A stretch of DNA of 64,000 bases from NCBI RefSeq assembly GCF_021026195.1, contig NZ_JAJNCT010000010.1:124001-188000 (forward strand), read 5' to 3'. The DNA is from Comamonas koreensis. Lineage in GTDB: Bacteria; Pseudomonadota; Gammaproteobacteria; Burkholderiales; Burkholderiaceae_C. Shown here piece after piece: positions 16,866 to 25,923 of the stretch. Both the position numbers and the translations under genes were made by a program. The notes beneath the pieces are model-generated. The model did not search any database. It was not told the DNA's origin and worked only from the letters and a program-made list of their open reading frames with translations. Each line of letters opens with the position of its first letter. Positions within the stretch are counted from its first letter, which is position 1.

Positions 16866-17075
16866 AGCACCTTGCCGGGTCGCCATAAGTAGGCGCTTGC
16901 ACCCCCGCTGTTGCCTAAAAAGAACGTGAGGGGCAGCGGTGGTTTTGACAAATACGCAAGAATCCACCTTTGGTGGTCGGTGTACTGCCTTAGTCCTTAT
17001 CGCTGCGCACAACCCGCGCAGCCAACTAAACCGCCGTGTTATCCGGACGGCGGTGGCTTAACGAACGGAAGCTTT
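16866..17075 (+). promoter_or_regulatory. Structured 5' leader of ABC importer operon
   Basis: About 210 bp between the LysR stop and the substrate-binding protein start, with several strong inverted repeats. CCGCTG (about 16908) pairs with CAGCGG (about 16935), extended outward by ACC/GGT across one mismatch. CCACCTTTGGTGG is a perfect hairpin near 16966-16978. CCGCCGT/ACGGCGG lies at about 17031-17053, just before the start codon. A TTGACA lies near 16948. It fits a cis-regulatory RNA or attenuator, but I cannot match it to a known riboswitch class. Confidence 0.4.
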
Positions 17076-17960
17076 ATGACCCACTCTACCGCTCGCCGCT
17101 CGGCGCTGCGTGGCCTGTCGCTGGCCGCGCTCACCCTCTCCAGCCTGGCAAGCTTCAGTGCCCATGCAGACACCCCGGCGGTGCTGCGCGTATCTGCCAT
17201 CCCCGACGAGGCACCCACGGAGCTGCAGCGCAAGTTCAAGCCGCTGGGCGAGTACCTGTCGCAGGCGACGGGCATGAAGGTGGTGTTCACGCCGGTGTCC
17301 GACTATGCGGCGGTGGTGGAATCCCTGGCCACCAGGAAGCTGGACCTGGCCTGGCTGGGCGGCTTTACCTATGTGCAGGCAAAGATCCGCACCAATGGCA
17401 CGGCCATCCCGATCGTGCAGCGCGCCGAAGACGCGGTGTTCACCAGCAAGTTCATCACGGCCGACCCCAGCATCCAGACCTTGGCGGACCTCAAGGGCAA
17501 GACCTTCGCGTTTGGCGCGCCTTCGTCCACCTCGGGCAGCCTGATGCCACGCTACTTTCTGCTGCAGGACGGGCTGAACCCGGAAAAGGACTTCAAGACC
17601 GTGGCCTACTCAGGCGCGCATGACGCCACCGTGGCCTTTGTGGCGGCCGGCAAGGCCGAGGCCGGTGTGCTCAATACGTCGGTATGGGACAAGCTGGTCG
17701 AGACCAAGAAGGTGGACACCAGCAAGGTGCGCGTGTTCGCCACCACCCCCACCTATTTCGACTACAACTGGACCGTGCGCGGCGACCTGGACCCGGCCAT
17801 CATCAAGAAGCTGACCGATGCCTTCCTGGCGCTGGACCCTGCCAAGCCCGAGCACAAGGCCATCATGGATTTGCAGCGCGCCTCCAAGTTCATCCCGACC
17901 AAGCCCGAGAACTATGCCGGCACCGAAGCGGCCGCCAAGTCCGCCGGCCTGCTCAAGTAA
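17076..17960 (+). CDS. PhnD-like phosphonate/oxyanion ABC substrate-binding protein
   Basis: A 294-residue periplasmic binding protein with a signal peptide (RRSALRGLSLAALTLSSLAS... cleavage near AHA-D, residue 29). The mature start LRVSAIPDEAPTELQRKFKP and the motif VSDYAAVVESLATRKLDLAW, then GGFTYVQA, match the PhnD/PtxB-type family. Some databases label this subgroup putative selenate ABC transporter binding protein (TIGR04553, from memory). The ligand is therefore an oxyanion or phosphonate, not resolvable here. ATG 17076 is chosen because it opens the signal peptide. It is the first gene of an importer operon. Confidence 0.9.
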   Translation: MTHSTARRSALRGLSLAALTLSSLASFSAHADTPAVLRVSAIPDEAPTELQRKFKPLGEYLSQATGMKVVFTPVSDYAAVVESLATRKLDLAWLGGFTYVQAKIRTNGTAIPIVQRAEDAVFTSKFITADPSIQTLADLKGKTFAFGAPSSTSGSLMPRYFLLQDGLNPEKDFKTVAYSGAHDATVAFVAAGKAEAGVLNTSVWDKLVETKKVDTSKVRVFATTPTYFDYNWTVRGDLDPAIIKKLTDAFLALDPAKPEHKAIMDLQRASKFIPTKPENYAGTEAAAKSAGLLK

Positions 17961-18034
17961 GGGGCCGCCGGGCATGGGCACTGCTGCAGGGCCCATGCCG
18001 CCTGCCTCTGCTGCACTTTTCCAGCATTTGATCC

Positions 18035-18874
18035 ATGAGCTTTGTGCTTGACGATGTGGGCCTGACCCACACCAATGGTTTTGTCGCACTCGCGGGCATT
18101 CGCCTGTCGGCGGCCCAGGGCGAGAGCATTGCGCTGATCGGCCCTTCCGGCGCGGGCAAGACCTCGCTGCTGACGGCCATCGGCACCGCCCACCTGCCCA
18201 GCAGCGGCCGCATGCAGGTGCTGGGCCAGGACTTGCCGGCGGTGCCCTCCGCGCGCCAGCTCAAAGCGCTGCGCAGCCTCATCGGCACGGTGCACCAGAG
18301 CGCACCGATTGCGCTGCGCCAGCGCGTGGTCACCGCCGTGCTGGCGGGCCGCCTGGGCCAATGGCCGCTGTGGAAGGCGCTGGCATCACTGGCCTACCCG
18401 CAAGATATTGCTGGCGCCCGCGAGGCGCTGGCCCGTGTGCAGCTGGAGGACAAGCTCTTTGCGCGCTGCGACCAGCTCTCCGGCGGCCAGCTGCAGCGCG
18501 TGGGCATTGCCCGGGTGCTCTACCAGCAGGCCCGGCTGATTCTGGCCGATGAGCCGGTCTCCGCGCTCGACCCTGCGCTGTCGCTGGCCACCGTGCAGCT
18601 GCTGGTGCAAGAGGCCGCCGCGCGCGAGGCCACCCTGGTGGCCAGCCTGCATGCGGTGGACCTGGCCCTCCGCTGCTTTGCACGCATTGTCGGCATCCGC
18701 GATGGCCGGATTGCCTTTGACCTGCCCGCTGCGCAGGTAAGCCAGGCGCAGCTCCAGGCCTTGTACGCCCATGCCGATGGCAGCGCTGCTGCCTTGCCCA
18801 CGCTGGGCAGCATGGGCAGCGCCACGCCGCATTTGGTGCCCGGCCCGGCAGCTGAAGTGATCACATGCCGGTGA
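18035..18874 (+). CDS. PhnC-like ABC transporter ATP-binding protein
   Basis: A 279-residue ABC ATPase. Walker A is GPSGAGKTS, the signature is [15 protein letters not shown], Walker B is [13 protein letters not shown], and the H-loop is SLHAVDLAL. It resembles PhnC of phosphonate importers and energises the fused permease encoded immediately downstream. Its TGA stop overlaps the permease start region, indicating translational coupling. A low-complexity C-terminal tail (about 245-279) extends beyond the usual ABC core. Confidence 0.93.
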   Translation: MSFVLDDVGLTHTNGFVALAGIRLSAAQGESIALIGPSGAGKTSLLTAIGTAHLPSSGRMQVLGQDLPAVPSARQLKALRSLIGTVHQSAPIALRQRVVTAVLAGRLGQWPLWKALASLAYPQDIAGAREALARVQLEDKLFARCDQLSGGQLQRVGIARVLYQQARLILADEPVSALDPALSLATVQLLVQEAAAREATLVASLHAVDLALRCFARIVGIRDGRIAFDLPAAQVSQAQLQALYAHADGSAAALPTLGSMGSATPHLVPGPAAEVITCR

Positions 18875-20439
18875 TGCGAGCTTCTGCCACGGGCACTCAG
18901 CACCGCGACCCTGCCGCCCGTGGCCGGCTTATCGCACTGCTGCTGGCGCTGGTGGTGCTGTGGCCGATGCTGCAGACCACGGGCTTCTCGCTGGCGCCGT
19001 TTTTTGACAGCAACAACCTCAAAGTCGTCGGCGGCTTTCTGGCCCAGTTTCTGCCGCCCGAGAGCAGCCAGGAGTTTCTGGGCTACCTGGGCCAGGCCAG
19101 CCTGGAGACCCTGGCCATTGCTACTGCCGGCATGGCGCTGGCGCTGCTTTTGGCGCTGCCGCTGTCCTACCTGGCCAGCGGCGCGGCGCGCGAGAAAGTC
19201 AGCCTCAACCCCCTTACCCGCGGCGTGCTGACCATTCTGCGCGGCGTGCCCGAGCTGGTCTGGGCGCTGGTGTTTGTGCGGGTGTTTGGCCTGGGCCCCG
19301 CCGCTGGCGTGCTGGCGCTGGGCCTGACCTATGGCGGCATGCTGGCCAAGGTGTATGCCGAGATTCTGGAATCCACCGACCCGGCCCCCGCCCGCGCCTT
19401 GCGCGCCAGTGGCGCAGGCCGCCTGCAGGCCCTGCTCTACGGCAGCCTGCCGCAAGCGGCGCGTGAGCTGACCTCGTACACCGTCTACCGCTGGGAATGC
19501 GCGATCCGCGCCTCGGTGGTGATGGGCTTTGTGGGCGCGGGCGGCCTGGGCCAGCTGATGGACCAGGCGATGAAGATGCTCAATGGCGGCGAGGTCGCCA
19601 GCATCTTGCTGGCCTTCATGCTGCTGGTGGCGCTGGCCGATCTGCTGTCCTGGTGGCTGCGCCGCGCGCTCGATACGCCGCCAGCGGCCCGTGCGCTGCC
19701 TTTTGGCAGGCGCAGCGCGGCCATGCTGCTGCTCGGCGGCGTTGGCCTCTGGGCCAGCTTCGGCTTGCTCGGTATCGACTGGTCCGCGCTGTTCAGCCGC
19801 GATGCGCTGCAATCGATGGGCAGCTTTGTGTCCGGCTTTTTCTCGCCCGATCTGAGCACCGCCTGGCTGCGCAAGGTGGCCCAGGGCGTGTGGGAGACCT
19901 TGGCCATCTCCATCATCGGCAGCCTGCTGGCGGCCATGGCGGGGCTGCTGCTGGCCTTGCCGCGCTGGCGCACGCCCTGGAATGCACTGCTCAACCTGCT
20001 GCGCTCGGTGCCCGAGCTGGTCTGGGCAACCATCACCGTGCTGGCCGTGGGCCTGGGTCCGTATGCTGGCGCGCTGGCGCTGGCCTTGCACACGGCCGGG
20101 GTGCTGGGCCGGCTCTATGCCGAGGCCCTGCAGAACACGCCCGCAGCCCCCGCCCGGGCGCTGCGCCTGGCCGGCAGCAGCCGCCTGCTGGCCTTTTGCT
20201 ACGGCACCCTGCCAGCGGCCGCGCCGCAGTTGCTGGCCTACACCCTGTACCGCTGGGAGATGAACATCCGCATGGCGGCCATCCTCGGCTTTGTCGGCGC
20301 TGGCGGCCTGGGCCAGCTGCTGTATGTCGAACTCTCGCTGTTCCACTATGCACAGGCCAGCACCGTGATCATCGCCATGCTGCTGCTGAGCATCGCGGTG
20401 GACTGGAGCAGTGCCGCCTTGCGCCGCGCAATGCGCTAA
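18865..20439 (+). CDS. Fused PhnE-PhnE ABC permease
   Basis: A 524-residue inner-membrane protein made of two homologous permease units (about 1-260 and 261-524). Each carries an ABC permease EAA-type loop ending in [11 protein letters not shown] and a matching VPELVWA segment ([12 protein letters not shown] and [12 protein letters not shown]). Most PhnE systems use one unit that dimerises, or two separate genes, so this is a natural fusion giving the full membrane channel in one chain. The start is ATG 18865 or ATG 18874, the latter overlapping the ATPase stop. It partners the ATPase 18035-18874 and binding protein 17076-17960. Confidence 0.92.
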   Translation: MPVMRASATGTQHRDPAARGRLIALLLALVVLWPMLQTTGFSLAPFFDSNNLKVVGGFLAQFLPPESSQEFLGYLGQASLETLAIATAGMALALLLALPLSYLASGAAREKVSLNPLTRGVLTILRGVPELVWALVFVRVFGLGPAAGVLALGLTYGGMLAKVYAEILESTDPAPARALRASGAGRLQALLYGSLPQAARELTSYTVYRWECAIRASVVMGFVGAGGLGQLMDQAMKMLNGGEVASILLAFMLLVALADLLSWWLRRALDTPPAARALPFGRRSAAMLLLGGVGLWASFGLLGIDWSALFSRDALQSMGSFVSGFFSPDLSTAWLRKVAQGVWETLAISIIGSLLAAMAGLLLALPRWRTPWNALLNLLRSVPELVWATITVLAVGLGPYAGALALALHTAGVLGRLYAEALQNTPAAPARALRLAGSSRLLAFCYGTLPAAAPQLLAYTLYRWEMNIRMAAILGFVGAGGLGQLLYVELSLFHYAQASTVIIAMLLLSIAVDWSSAALRRAMR

Positions 20440-20450
20440 CCACGATCCTC

Positions 20451-21830
20451 ATGCCTCCCTCCTCCCGCAAAACCTGGCAGTTGCTGATCCGCAGACTGCA
20501 TCTCTACATCGGCCTGCTGGTCGCGCCCTTCATCACCGTGGCCGCCGCGACCGGCCTGCTGTATGCGCTGACACCCCAGCTGGAAAACCAGCTCTACCGC
20601 AGCGCGCTGCAGGCCGAATCGGCGCCAGGCGCCCAGGCACAGCCGCTGTCGGCCCAGGTGCAAGCGGCCTTGCAGGCCCTGCCCACTCCGGCTGCCGTGG
20701 TCGCTGTGCGCCCGGCGCCCGATAGCCGCAGCAGTACCCGTGTGATGGTGGCCGATGCGGCGCTGGGCCCCTCGGAGTACCGCAGCCTCTTTGTGAACCC
20801 TTACAGCCTGGCGCTGCAGGGCGATTTGACGGTCTATGGCACCAGCGGCGTGCTGCCGCTGCGCAAGCAGCTCGATCTGCTGCACCGCCAGCTGCTGATG
20901 GGCGAATGGGGCCGTACCTACAGCGAACTGGCGGCCTCCTGGCTGTGGGTGGCGGCGCTGGGTGGTGTAGCACTGTGGTGGCTGTCGCGCCCACAGCGGG
21001 CTGGCGCCCAGGTGGCTCATGCGCCGCTGCGCCGCTGGCACCATGGCTTGGGTCTATGGCTGCTGGTGGGCCTGCTGTTTCTGTCGGCCACGGGCCTGAC
21101 CTGGTCGCGCTGGGCCGGTGGCCATTTTGGCCAGGCGCTGCAGCAGATGGGCTGGCAAACGCCGCGTTTGAACACCAGCCTGGGTACGGATGACAGCAGT
21201 GCCCATGCCCACCACCAGCCCGCCGACCCGCATGCGGACCACGCAGAGCACCAGGCCGCGCCCATGACCGGTATGGCGGGCATGGCAGGTATGGCGCCCA
21301 TGCCGCAGGACTTTGACAGTGTGCTGGCGATCGCCCGCGAGCATGGCCTGGCATCCGCCAAGCTGGAGATCCGGCCGCCAGTTGCCGCCAACAAGGCCTG
21401 GACGGTGACGGAGATCAACCGTTCCTGGCCCACCGAAGTGGATGCGCTGGCCATTGACCTGGCGCAGGGCCAGGTACTGGACCACAACCGCTTCAGCGAC
21501 TACCCGCTGGCCTCCAAGCTGACACGCTGGGGCATTGACCTGCACATGGGCAGCTGGGGTGTGCTGAACCAGGTGGTGCTGGTGCTGCTGGGCGCCGGCA
21601 TGGTGGCGATGGCAGTGACCGGCTGGCTGCAGTGGCGCAAGCGCCCAGGCCGCAGCCGCGAATGGCTGCATGGCCAGCTGACCCTGATCCACCAATGGCG
21701 CCAGTTGCCGTGTGTTTCAGCGTTGGCTCTGTTGCTGGTGGCAGCCGCCTTGGGCTGGTTGCTGCCGGTGCTGGGCTGCAGCCTGTTGGCACTGCTGGCG
21801 CTGGATGCCTGGATCTACCTGCGCCGATAG
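20451..21830 (+). CDS. PepSY-associated TM protein with His/Met-rich insert
   Basis: A 459-residue PepSY_TM family membrane protein. The N-terminal helix RRLHLYIGLLVAPFITVAAA is typical, as are LDLLHRQLLMGEWGRTYSEL, a second conserved helix near HHGLGLWLLVGLLFLSATGL, and the C-terminal RWGIDLHMGSWGVLNQVVL. Members are linked to iron or other metal uptake and ferric reduction. Between about residues 245 and 286 lies an insert with six His and five Met (HADHAEHQ and MTGMAGMAGMAPM), a probable periplasmic metal-binding loop, perhaps for copper. It begins 11 bp after the ABC permease and may share its transcript. Confidence 0.85.
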   Translation: MPPSSRKTWQLLIRRLHLYIGLLVAPFITVAAATGLLYALTPQLENQLYRSALQAESAPGAQAQPLSAQVQAALQALPTPAAVVAVRPAPDSRSSTRVMVADAALGPSEYRSLFVNPYSLALQGDLTVYGTSGVLPLRKQLDLLHRQLLMGEWGRTYSELAASWLWVAALGGVALWWLSRPQRAGAQVAHAPLRRWHHGLGLWLLVGLLFLSATGLTWSRWAGGHFGQALQQMGWQTPRLNTSLGTDDSSAHAHHQPADPHADHAEHQAAPMTGMAGMAGMAPMPQDFDSVLAIAREHGLASAKLEIRPPVAANKAWTVTEINRSWPTEVDALAIDLAQGQVLDHNRFSDYPLASKLTRWGIDLHMGSWGVLNQVVLVLLGAGMVAMAVTGWLQWRKRPGRSREWLHGQLTLIHQWRQLPCVSALALLLVAAALGWLLPVLGCSLLALLALDAWIYLRR

Positions 21831-21840
21831 GCCAAAAAAA

Positions 21841-21867
21841 TGCCCGGCACAGAGGTAGTGCCGGGCA
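21841..21867. terminator. Bidirectional terminator
   Basis: Perfect 10-bp arms TGCCCGGCAC (21841-21850) and GTGCCGGGCA (21858-21867) with a 7-nt loop. An A-run at 21833-21840 supplies the minus-strand T-tract, so it ends the SotB-like gene and also sits after the PepSY gene. Confidence 0.85.
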
Positions 21868-21904
21868 GGTGAATAGCGCTGACTTGCGGGCGCTGGCTTG
21901 CCGC

Positions 21905-23119
21905 TCAGTGCGGCACAATGCGCGCCTCGGCGCCTGCAGGGGCAAAGCTGCTGCGCCACTTCCAGCCGGCATAGGCACACCACAGCACACCCAGCACGGC
22001 AATGCTGCCGCCAACCGGGCCCAGGTAGTGCAGGCCGGCATGCATGCCCACCTGGCTGCCCAGCAAGGCGCCGGCACCAATGCCGATATTGAAGATGCCC
22101 GAGAACAGCGACATGCCCACATCGGTGGCATCCGAGGCTAGGCGCAGCACCTTGGCCTGCAGCGGCAGCACCATGCACAGCATGACGACCCCCCAGACGG
22201 CGCAGACCAGGTACAGCGCAGGCGGCCAGCGCGTGCTGGGCAGCAGCAACCACAGGCAAGCGGTCAGCACGGCCATCGCACCCAGCAAAAAGCCGCGCGG
22301 CCAGCGCATGCCAAAGCTGCTGAACAAGATGCTGCCGACAACGCCCATGCCGCCGTACAGCAGCAGCACCCAGGTGGTGACCTGGTTGTTCAGCCCCGCC
22401 TCACGCTGGATCAGTGGCTCGATATAGCTGTAGACGGTGAACTGGGACGTCACCATCAAGATCAGCAAGGCATAGGTGGCCGACAGCGCCGGGCGCTTGA
22501 ACAGCACGGGAATGCTGCGCAGCGAACCGGCATTCTCGCTAGGCAGCAAGGGCAGCATGCGCCACAGCACCAGCATGACGGCCAGCGCCAGCACGCCGAT
22601 GATGCCAAAGGTGGTGCGCCAGCCCAGCGCCTCACCCACCATGCGGCCCAAAGGCACGCCCAGCACCATCGCCAAGGTGGTGCCGGTGGCCAGCAGGCCC
22701 AGTGCCTGCGGGCGCTTGTCTTGCGGTGCAATGCGCACCGCCAAGGATGCGGTGATCGACCAGAAGACCGCATGCGCCAGCGCAATGCCCATGCGGCTGA
22801 TCAGCAAGGTGGCGTAGTTCCAGGCCACGGCCGACAGGCCATGGCTCACGATGAACAGCGCAAACACGCCCATCAGCAGCTTGCGGCGCTCGACGTTCTT
22901 GGTCATCAGCATGCAGGGCAGCGAGGTGAGCGCGACGATCCAGGCATAGATGGTCAGCATCAGGCCGACCTGCTCGGTGCCCATGCCAAAGCTGCCACCA
23001 ATGTCGCTGAGCAGGCCCACTGGTACAAACTCGGTGGTGTTGAAAACAAAAGCGCCCATGGCCAGGGCGATCACGCCGAGCCAGGCCTGGCGGCGGGTCA
23101 AAGATGCGGAATCGGTCAT
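21905..23119 (-). CDS. MFS sugar efflux transporter, SotB-like
   Basis: A 404-residue major facilitator with twelve predicted TM helices. [40 protein letters not shown] and [20 protein letters not shown] strongly resemble E. coli SotB (sugar/arabinose/IPTG exporter). The conserved loop with [20 protein letters not shown] is also typical. The start is ATG 23119. A Rho-independent terminator ends only about 6 nt before this start codon, so any transcript from further upstream must read through it. The substrate is inferred from the family. Confidence 0.9.
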   Translation of the reverse strand: MTDSASLTRRQAWLGVIALAMGAFVFNTTEFVPVGLLSDIGGSFGMGTEQVGLMLTIYAWIVALTSLPCMLMTKNVERRKLLMGVFALFIVSHGLSAVAWNYATLLISRMGIALAHAVFWSITASLAVRIAPQDKRPQALGLLATGTTLAMVLGVPLGRMVGEALGWRTTFGIIGVLALAVMLVLWRMLPLLPSENAGSLRSIPVLFKRPALSATYALLILMVTSQFTVYSYIEPLIQREAGLNNQVTTWVLLLYGGMGVVGSILFSSFGMRWPRGFLLGAMAVLTACLWLLLPSTRWPPALYLVCAVWGVVMLCMVLPLQAKVLRLASDATDVGMSLFSGIFNIGIGAGALLGSQVGMHAGLHYLGPVGGSIAVLGVLWCAYAGWKWRSSFAPAGAEARIVPH

Positions 23120-23125
23120 TGCAAT

Positions 23126-23159
23126 AAAAAAAGCCGCAACTCCAAAGCGGAGAGCGGCT
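23126..23159 (-). terminator. Terminator abutting the SotB-like start codon
   Basis: On the minus strand AGCCGC...GCGGCT (23159-23154 with 23137-23132), with an inner CTCC/GGAG stem, is followed by seven T (23132-23126). The T-tract is about 6 nt from the ATG at 23119. It may simply end ribH or act as an attenuator in the leader of the exporter gene. Confidence 0.8.
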
Positions 23160-23233
23160 AGCCAGTGTGCCAAAAAACAGTTACCGGCCCATGATACTCA
23201 GGGAAAACCCTTTTATCAGGAATGGAGCCCGCT

Positions 23234-23755
23234 TCAGGCTGCCAAGGTTTGCGGTTGCAGCTGCTGCAATTGCTGCTCTTCCAGCTTGCGGTGCAGTTGC
23301 ACGGTGGTGGCGCAGGCGCGGGCCAGCTCGACGCCCTTCTTCACAAAATGCTGGTGGAAGAAGTCATGGTGCTCTTGCGAGTCATGGAAGTCGCGCGGCG
23401 TCAGCACGGCCGAGAACACGGGCACGCCGGTGTCCAGCTGCACGCGCATCAGGCCATCGATCACCGCGGTGGTCACAAACTCATGGCGGTAGATGCCGCC
23501 GTTGACCACCAGGCCGCAGGCCATCAGACCGGCGTATTGGCCGCTTTGCGCCAGGCGCTTGAGCAGCAGGGGGATCTCGAAGGCGCCGGGCACATCGTAG
23601 AGGTCGATCTGGTCGGCGCGCCAGCCTTGTTGCGCCAGCTCGGCGATCGCGGCATCGCGCGCCTGGTGCACGATGTCCGAATGCCATTGCGCACTGACAA
23701 TCGCCAGGCGTGCGGCCTTGTTGATGGAGTAAGAAATGCTGGAATGCTGATTCAT
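23234..23755 (-). CDS. ribH: 6,7-dimethyl-8-ribityllumazine synthase (RibH2-like)
   Basis: A 173-residue enzyme of riboflavin biosynthesis that condenses 5-amino-6-ribitylamino-uracil with 3,4-dihydroxy-2-butanone 4-phosphate. Motifs are IVSAQWHSDIVHQARDAAI, VPGAFEIPLLLKRLAQSG, CGLVVNGGIYRHEFV and VPVFSAVLTPRDFH. HEFV and the C-terminal HDFFHQHFVKKG resemble the type-II (Brucella RibH2) lineage rather than standard RibH. ATG 23755 is preceded by AAGGA. It stands alone, without ribA, ribB or ribE neighbours, under an FMN riboswitch. Confidence 0.92.
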   Translation of the reverse strand: MNQHSSISYSINKAARLAIVSAQWHSDIVHQARDAAIAELAQQGWRADQIDLYDVPGAFEIPLLLKRLAQSGQYAGLMACGLVVNGGIYRHEFVTTAVIDGLMRVQLDTGVPVFSAVLTPRDFHDSQEHHDFFHQHFVKKGVELARACATTVQLHRKLEEQQLQQLQPQTLAA

Positions 23756-23848
23756 GGTTTTGCTGTCCTTCAATGACCTGAATCAGGGCGCGCGCAAGCC
23801 CATGGCTGCACCCCGCGCACAGGCGCAGGAGGCGGCGAAGCTTTGCGC

Positions 23849-24004
23849 GATTCTCTTTCATCCGGACTGTGACCGTCGGCTCTGGCATCGCACCAGATCT
23901 GCTGACCTTGCGTGGCCGTAGGCCTTGCAAGCGCTCGCGGGCTCCTGGCTGCTAGAAGCCAGATACCGCCGGTGGGGAATTGCACCCCGCCCTGAGAATA
24001 ACGC
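23849..24004 (-). promoter_or_regulatory. FMN riboswitch (RFN element)
   Basis: On the minus strand the canonical blocks appear in order: TTATTCTCAGGGCGGGGTG, CAATTCCCCACCGGCGGTA, a variable stem, AGCCCGCGAGCG, GGTCAGCAGATCTGGTG, and CCGACGGTCACAGTCCGGAT ending GAAAGAGAAT. The last block pairs with ATTCTC to close P1. It lies about 95 nt before the ribH start and would reduce ribH expression when FMN is plentiful. Confidence 0.96.
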
Positions 24005-24220
24005 TGAGCCGCTGCTGGCAAGGCCCTGAAGGGACCCCGCCTGCTGCAGCTCGCCGGCCGATTGTAGAGGGGCTGGGATACAAACACCGTCACCCAGGTT
24101 TTTGATGCGCAGGAAACTTGTTATGGATCTAGTGCTACAGATTTCTCTGCCCGCATTCGGTACAGCGCCAGCGCTCTACACTGCGGTAGCCACGCGCCCC
24201 ATCCATTCCCCGTCCCCACC

Positions 24221-24754
24221 ATGGCCCCGCTGAACTTCCTGCTCTCCCACCTCCCCAGCCCACAAGGCGGCATCCTGCTGCTCTGCGATGAGCAGCAGCG
24301 CCTGCGCGCGCTGGACTGGCAGGGCTATGAAGCGCGCATGGCCTTGTTGATGCGCCGCCAGTACCCGCGCGATGCCGTGCAAATGCACAGCAGCACGGCT
24401 GTGCCAGCGCCGGTAGCCAATGCACTGGCCGCGTATTTTGATGGCGAGCTGCAGGCGCTCGATGGCCTGGAACTGGCGCTGGGCGGCACCGATTTTCAGC
24501 GCCAGGTCTGGACCGCATTGCGCGCCATCCCCGCAGGCAGCACGCGCAGCTATGCGAGCCTGGCCGCGCAGATCGGGCGGCCGGCAGCGGTGCGGGCGCT
24601 GGGCATGGCCAATGGCGCCAACCCCATCAGCATCGTGCTGCCCTGCCACCGGGTCATCGGCAGCGATGCATCGCTCACGGGCTATGCCGGGGGCCTGGCG
24701 CGCAAGCAGTGGCTGCTGGCGCATGAAGCCCGGCACAGCAAAAAGCCCGCCTAG
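24221..24754 (+). CDS. ogt: Methylated-DNA--protein-cysteine methyltransferase
   Basis: A 177-residue O6-alkylguanine repair protein. The C-terminal domain is complete: FQRQVWTALRAIPAGSTRSY, helix-turn-helix AAVRALGMANGANP, acceptor motif IVLPCHRVIG, and SLTGYAGGLARKQWLLAHE. Length and layout match Ogt. Its last codons lie inside the hairpin that terminates the convergent binding-protein gene. It is a compact paralogue of 11319-12056, so the cell has at least two alkyltransferases. Confidence 0.93.
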   Translation: MAPLNFLLSHLPSPQGGILLLCDEQQRLRALDWQGYEARMALLMRRQYPRDAVQMHSSTAVPAPVANALAAYFDGELQALDGLELALGGTDFQRQVWTALRAIPAGSTRSYASLAAQIGRPAAVRALGMANGANPISIVLPCHRVIGSDASLTGYAGGLARKQWLLAHEARHSKKPA

Positions 24755-24762
24755 GCGGGCTT
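24740..24762 (-). terminator. Terminator overlapping ogt 3' end
   Basis: Arms AAGCCCGCC (24743-24751) and GGCGGGCTT (24754-24762) flank TA. The A-run 24740-24744 gives a minus-strand T-tract. It terminates the LivK-type gene and includes the ogt stop codon. Confidence 0.85.
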
Positions 24763-24792
24763 GGGGCTGTCGGTCAGCACCAGTTCGGCAGA

Positions 24793-25923
24793 TTACTCAC
24801 CGATCGGGGTCTTCTTGCCTTCGATGTAGTGGCTCAGGGTGTACAGAGGCACCTTCAGCTCGCCGTTTTCCTGGAAGGCAATCTTCGCGGTCACGCCGTT
24901 GTACTCGGACTTGCGCAGCTCAGGCAGGTACTTCTTGGGATCGGTGGAATCGGCACGCTTCATCGCGTCGACGATCAGCATGGTCGCGTCATAGAAGTAT
25001 GGGCTGTAGACCTGGAACACGCCAGGGTTCTTGGCATCGTAGCGCTTCTTCCATTCCGTGCCGCCAGGCATCTTGGCCAGCGATGCACCGCCGTCGGCGC
25101 AGACCACATTGCCCAAGGTCTTGGTGCCGGTGGCCAGCTTGGCCAGCTCGGCCGTGCAGATACCGTCGCCACCGAAGAACTTCACATTGGTCATGCCCAG
25201 TTGCACCATCTGGCGCAGCATGGGGCCGGCTTGCGCATCCATGCCGCCGTAGAAGATCGCATCGGGCTTCTTGGCCTTGATGGAGGTCAGGATGGCCATG
25301 AAGTCGGTGGCCTTGTCGTTGGTGAACTCGGAAGCGACAATGTTCACACCCTTGGCGCCAGCGTCCTTCTTGAACACATTGGCCAGGCCTTGGCCGTAGG
25401 CGGTGCGGTCGTCGATCACGGCCACGTTCTTCAGCTTCAGGGTGTCGGCCGCATAGCCTGCCAACGCAGCGCCCAGCGCGTTGTCGTTGGCGATGATGCG
25501 GAAAACGCCTGGGTAGCCAGGGCGGGTCAGCTCAGGGTTGGTGGCCGCGCCGGTGATGAAGGGCACACCGCAGTCGTTGAAGATCTTGGCCGAGGGAATC
25601 GCCACGCCCGAGTTCAGGATACCGGCGACCGCCGCCACCTTGTCATCGCAGAGCTTTTGCGCAGCAGCCGTGCCTTGCTTGGGGTCTGCCGCATCGTCTT
25701 CGGCCACCACTTCGAACTTGATCTTCTTGCCACCGATGGTCACGCTCTGGGTGTTGAGGTCTTCCACCGCAAAACGCACGCCCGTGACGTTGTCTTTGCC
25801 ATAGTGCGCCTGAGGACCGGACAGCGGGCTCATCGTACCGATCTTCACCACCTCTTGTGCGCTTGCAGCCACGGCCATACCGGCCACCACCAGGGCCACT
25901 GCAGCCTTGATACTTTTATCCAT
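24793..25923 (-). CDS. LivK-type branched-chain amino acid ABC binding protein
   Basis: A 376-residue periplasmic binding protein with a signal peptide (KAAVALVVAGMAVAASAQ, cleavage near residue 22). The mature start VVKIGTMSPLSGPQAHYGKD and the motifs VAGILNSGVAIPSAKIFND and FFGGDGICTAELAKLA are typical of LivJ/LivK type I binding proteins. ATG 25923 is preceded by GGAG at about 7 nt. No permease or ATPase genes are adjacent, so it is either an orphan or works with a LivHMGF system elsewhere. Exact ligand unknown. Confidence 0.92.
   Translation of the reverse strand: MDKSIKAAVALVVAGMAVAASAQEVVKIGTMSPLSGPQAHYGKDNVTGVRFAVEDLNTQSVTIGGKKIKFEVVAEDDAADPKQGTAAAQKLCDDKVAAVAGILNSGVAIPSAKIFNDCGVPFITGAATNPELTRPGYPGVFRIIANDNALGAALAGYAADTLKLKNVAVIDDRTAYGQGLANVFKKDAGAKGVNIVASEFTNDKATDFMAILTSIKAKKPDAIFYGGMDAQAGPMLRQMVQLGMTNVKFFGGDGICTAELAKLATGTKTLGNVVCADGGASLAKMPGGTEWKKRYDAKNPGVFQVYSPYFYDATMLIVDAMKRADSTDPKKYLPELRKSEYNGVTAKIAFQENGELKVPLYTLSHYIEGKKTPIGE

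Noticed and set aside
18520..20346. A long minus-strand frame over the ABC permease
   Set aside because: Repetitive Gln/Ala/Gly composition, no ribosome-binding site or homology; shadow of the fused permease.
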